Shown here: positions 56,872 through 64,000 of the stretch, piece by piece
Layout: every line of letters starts with the position of its first letter
Position numbering within the stretch: the first letter of the stretch is position 1
Assembly (NCBI RefSeq): GCF_000182565.1
Contig: NW_015971538.1
Location: 1,023,736 to 1,087,735 of the forward strand
Direction: 5' to 3'
DNA: 64,000 nucleotides
Origin: Spizellomyces punctatus DAOM BR117
Taxonomy: Eukaryota > Chytridiomycota > Chytridiomycetes > Spizellomycetales > Spizellomycetaceae
Made by a program: the position numbers and the translations under genes
The notes under the pieces: generated by a model
The model's database searches: none
Seen by the model: only the letters and a program-made list of their open reading frames with translations
Told to the model about the DNA's origin: nothing

Positions 56872-57591
56872 ATGCAATCTCGAATAACCCCATCCAACCT
56901 TCAGTCTTTCAATAACGACTTGGTAAAGAGTGCGTGAAGTATTGTATGTGGCCTTTGGTGTGTTCAGCGCGTACTAAATCATCAACCCGTACCTCGCTAG
57001 ATCTTGAGCATTTGCGAGATCAACGAGAAGCAATAGGTACGGTTGTGTGGCAAAAATAGCAGCCTATGACAGTGAAAACAGACAACGGGCGTATCGCAAA
57101 TCCTGAAACTGATTATTGCTCTGAACAGAAGTTGAAATAAACAAAGAAGAATGTCGCAAGGATGATCTTCAGCAGCAAATCCATGAGCTTACCGATCAGT
57201 TGGAGCGAGTGAAACAGTCCTTAACTAAAGTAAGTGGATCAGCTTCCTATGATTGACATAACAATCCGCTCAATAGTATCTAACAATCTAGAAATATACT
57301 GTACGAAATGAATATGATCGGCTGATACAGGTAAGGGAGAACCCTCTGTGGCCATTTGCACTTAGTCAGCCATTTATTCAAAGAATTATCTCATCAGGAT
57401 ACAGAGACCGCATATCAGAAGGTAATGTGCTCTGGCGGGCGTGTCATCAAGAGATTCGTACAGACCATCCAACATAGATCGTGGAGTCATCCCAAACGCT
57501 CCTGGAGCTCTTACAACGGGAAAGTCAGGCCATTGCATCACATAGTGGACGCGGGATCTGTCCCAGTACGGACTTTGGATCTCATGTCTAA
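56872..57591 (+). CDS. SSNA1/NA14-like basal-body coiled-coil protein
   Basis: Six exons (56872-56929, 57001-57036, 57129-57229, 57292-57330, 57398-57421, 57478-57591) close to 123 residues, almost the length of animal SSNA1. The protein is one long helix: LQSFNNDLVK, LEHLRDQREAI, DDLQQQIHELTDQLERVKQS, RNEYDRLIQDTETAYQK and IVESSQTLLELLQRES. The last two match the RNE-[FY]-DR-x-I-x-[ED]TE-x-AY and ESSQTLL blocks that define SSNA1 (DIP13 in green algae). SSNA1 forms fibrils that stabilise and branch microtubules at centrioles, basal bodies and axonemes. Its presence fits an organism with a flagellated stage. Exon sizes as small as 24 bases hid it from ORF scanning. Confidence 0.88.
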
Positions 57592-58487
57592 AGGTATGTT
57601 CAACAGGCTGTCGGGGGACACTGGTTGAGTGTTCATCAGAACTTGTAAAATACAGACCCAGCGAAGGTCAAGTGAACGCTCCCCAGAGAAAGCTCATCGA
57701 GACTGCTTTTCAAATCTTCCTTATCATTCTTCCGCAAACCTTGATTGGATGTACATTACTTAACTATTTTAATCGTCAGTAAATATCTTGCTCCTGGATG
57801 AAAAAGATCTCGCTACTATTCATCTGCGTAATCCAGAAAAATGATGTCTTTGTGGCATATCGCAATGTGGAGACCCAGAAGCAATTGGACTTTGTACTGC
57901 ACTGATTTGAAAATCGATTCTCAGGGATGAGCAATTCGACAGGCTTGATCGAAGTCCTGAGAAACGCGGAAACGTGATCGTTGTCACCATCCCTACTCGT
58001 ATTGGCAAGAACATGTGGGATATCCTTAAACGCAGCTGACGAACATGTCCGACATGGGCAAGTGCTTAAATCCGAGCGTGGGAATCGTTAAGCTCCACAC
58101 TTCGCAGCTTGGGGTTATGGAGTCAGGAGTATCCAGTGCCGCTGTTGACAATGGGATGAGCACTTTTCTCTATCAGAAAGTTGCCCCTCTTGCATCGCTG
58201 GGATTTCGAACAAGAGCTGTTCCACTTTTCCGCTGAGCAACTGCAAACGAGCGTCGCTCATTGGCTTCATGTTCATCAGTATCGCTCGGTGGTTGACAAA
58301 TCCTCTTGATACGAAAAGGTTTAGGGCACATTGTTCTTCGCTGATAATGTTTAGTCACCGATCTCCAGTTCAGGCCCAGCGCGTCGCGCGACGATGGTAA
58401 GGATGATCGACGCTACTGCGCCACATGATCAATCATCACCTACTCCTTCTCATAGCCTTCCAATGTTAGCTAGTCTTTCCCACGTAG
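57592..58487. other. Unresolved region with coding-like fragments
   Basis: Several plus-strand segments have protein-like composition between plausible splice sites: about 57656-57746 (QRRSSERSPEKAHRDCFSNL), about 57922-58037 (EQFDRLDRSPEKRGNVIVV) and about 58185-58285 (WDFEQELFHFSAEQLQTSV). I could not join them into one open chain. This may be a diverged small gene, a decayed gene or alternative 3' exons. It lies between the SSNA1-like stop and the PARP start. Confidence 0.3.
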
Positions 58488-62902
<4,415 letters not shown>

Positions 62903-63486
62903 TCTAATGGTAACTGGTATATGTGCAATGTCGTTACACGTGGCCCGTTCACTCGCCTTGCCATTCTCTGCCGTTGTTTGCGCTCACACAGACGATAAGT
63001 GCACTGAGTAAGATTTTTTGTTTAAGCATGTGAAATGGGTCTAGTGTGTTCTGCGATTTTCCTTTGTTTGTAAACAAAGACAGATGCAAATTGATCAGCG
63101 CAGGTTCGGACAAAACATTCTGGTCATTTTATGTCAGTGATGAGAAAAGGAAAGCGGCCGTTGACATGACCATATTGGCGTCATTGTTAAAGTGGGAAAA
63201 CTCAAAAAAAAAATGCAGCCATAAGTCAGTGAGATGCGTGGGAAAAAAAACTCAAAATTGCATTCAGATGGGGAACGCAAAATTGACATGTGCTAATACC
63301 TTTTTTGAAAACGGAATTTTGGGACGCGCCATCCAAGAAGTCACCGCCGCCCGTTTTCCCCCATCACACATTTTATATATCGCACCTGTTTCCATCGTTC
63401 TCCCCTCTCGATCCCCATTGTTATTTTTGTTTTTTATCCAAGAGCTCACCTCCCTTCAACACATTTCACAACAACAACACATCATC
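62903..63486. other. Intergenic region with promoter of the 11-mer repeat gene
   Basis: No gene supported. A TATA-like stretch (TTTTATATAT, about 63371-63380) lies about 110 bp upstream of ATG 63487, followed by a pyrimidine-rich leader and CAACAACAACACATCATC just before the start, typical of a strongly expressed fungal gene. Confidence 0.4.
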
Positions 63487-64000
63487 ATGTCTGGCATCGT
63501 TAACCGCGCAACTGAGACCGTGAGCACCACTGCCAATGCGGTTGCTGCTCGTGTGGATCCTTACGTTCCTCAGGTGGCAAAGGTGGGCATTCTAGGAGAG
63601 GACTGAGTACCTCGGGTTCAACCCCTCGTGCACAGCTTTGGTGTCGCGCCCCAGAGTTGGGCACCCCCTGGGCAGTTGGATTGCAGCATACTGGTGTGAT
63701 CTTGAACAATTTCACTCATCTGGCAATTTTGAATTGCTTTCTTTTAGAATGCGGCCAACTTTGCCATTGGTACTGCCAGTGCTACAGCCAACTTTGCCGT
63801 TGGTACTGCTAGTGCGACAGCCAACTTCGCCGTCGGCACCGCAAACGCTGCAAAGGACCGCGCTGTCAACACTGTCACGGGCACCGTCAACTTTGCCAGC
63901 AACACTGTCAACGCAGCCACCGGCTTCGCCTCCGACAAGGTCCACGGAGCCATCGACTTTGGAAAGGTAGTCGTCACAGGAGCCACGACCACCATCACCT
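63487..64000 (+). CDS. 11-residue amphipathic repeat protein (perilipin/LEA-like), 5' part
   Basis: Exon 1 (63487-63582) encodes MSGIVNRATETVSTTANAVA and on to VPQVAK. Exon 2 starts at 63748 and is cut by the window end. Exon 2 is an uninterrupted array of 11-residue units: ANFAIGTASAT, ANFAVGTASAT, ANFAVGTANAA, KDRAVNTVTGT, VNFASNTVNAA, TGFASDKVHGA, IDFGKVVVTGA. The Phe/Ala/Val spacing forms a weakly amphipathic 3-11 helix, as in perilipins, apolipoproteins, synucleins and some LEA proteins. A role coating lipid droplets or membranes is inferred from this pattern, and zoospores are rich in lipid. GTAGTC at 63967 could be a donor, but the 11-residue period continues through it, so I read on. 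The C-terminal part is missing. Confidence 0.75.

Overview
The window is nuclear DNA from a fungus. Genes lie on both strands, and most are split by short (about 45-100 bp) GT-AG introns with GTAAGT/GTGAGT-like donors and TAG/CAG acceptors. I rebuilt exon chains by eye and checked them by reading-frame arithmetic; many genes close perfectly even though a raw ORF list shows them only as fragments. Two genes resemble basal-body/ciliary proteins (an SSNA1-like coiled-coil protein and a CCDC13-like coiled-coil protein). This suggests a zoosporic, flagellated (chytrid-like) fungus rather than a Dikarya species. That placement is an inference.

Layout. 0.1 kb: tail of an unidentified gene. 1.8-5.1 kb (+): SENP6/7-Ulp2-type SUMO protease. 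5.4-6.4 kb (-): FRG1 homologue. 6.6-8.4 kb (+): F-box protein. 9.0-10.8 kb (+): type II membrane protein resembling a glycosyltransferase. 11.0-14.0 kb (+): GCK-III/STE20-type kinase. 14.1-14.6 kb (-): small helical protein, perhaps Dad2-like. 14.9-20.4 kb (-): class V myosin. 21.0-22.8 kb (-): mitochondrial-type PPR protein. 23.3 kb: assembly gap. 23.5-24.0 kb (+): HIT protein. 24.0-25.0 kb (-): RNase H1. 25.8-26.8 kb (-): acidic protein, tentatively BCL7-like. 27.4-31.6 kb: two head-to-head, apparently paralogous PH-domain genes around a microsatellite-rich intergenic region.

32.3-41.9 kb (-): a single 17-exon, 2,815-residue highly reducing polyketide synthase with domains KS-AT-DH-(degenerate MT)-ER-KR-ACP and a C-terminal NAD(P)H thioester-reductase domain. 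It is intact in frame and has no tailoring genes around it; this is the most notable feature. 43.8-46.2 kb (-): CCDC13-like gene. 46.4-46.8 kb (+): possible small gene. 47.9-54.2 kb (+): ABCC/MRP transporter. 54.4-56.6 kb (-): MIT-like plus RasGEF protein. 56.9-57.6 kb (+): SSNA1-like gene. 58.5-62.9 kb (+): PARP1-type poly(ADP-ribose) polymerase. 63.5 kb to the end (+): start of an 11-residue-repeat, lipid-droplet/LEA-like protein, cut by the window edge.

Apart from the polyketide synthase the neighbourhood is mostly housekeeping: SUMO, ADP-ribose and R-loop maintenance, RNA processing, actin transport, Ras and STE20 signalling, and basal-body structure. No rRNA, tRNA, CRISPR or obvious transposon was found.
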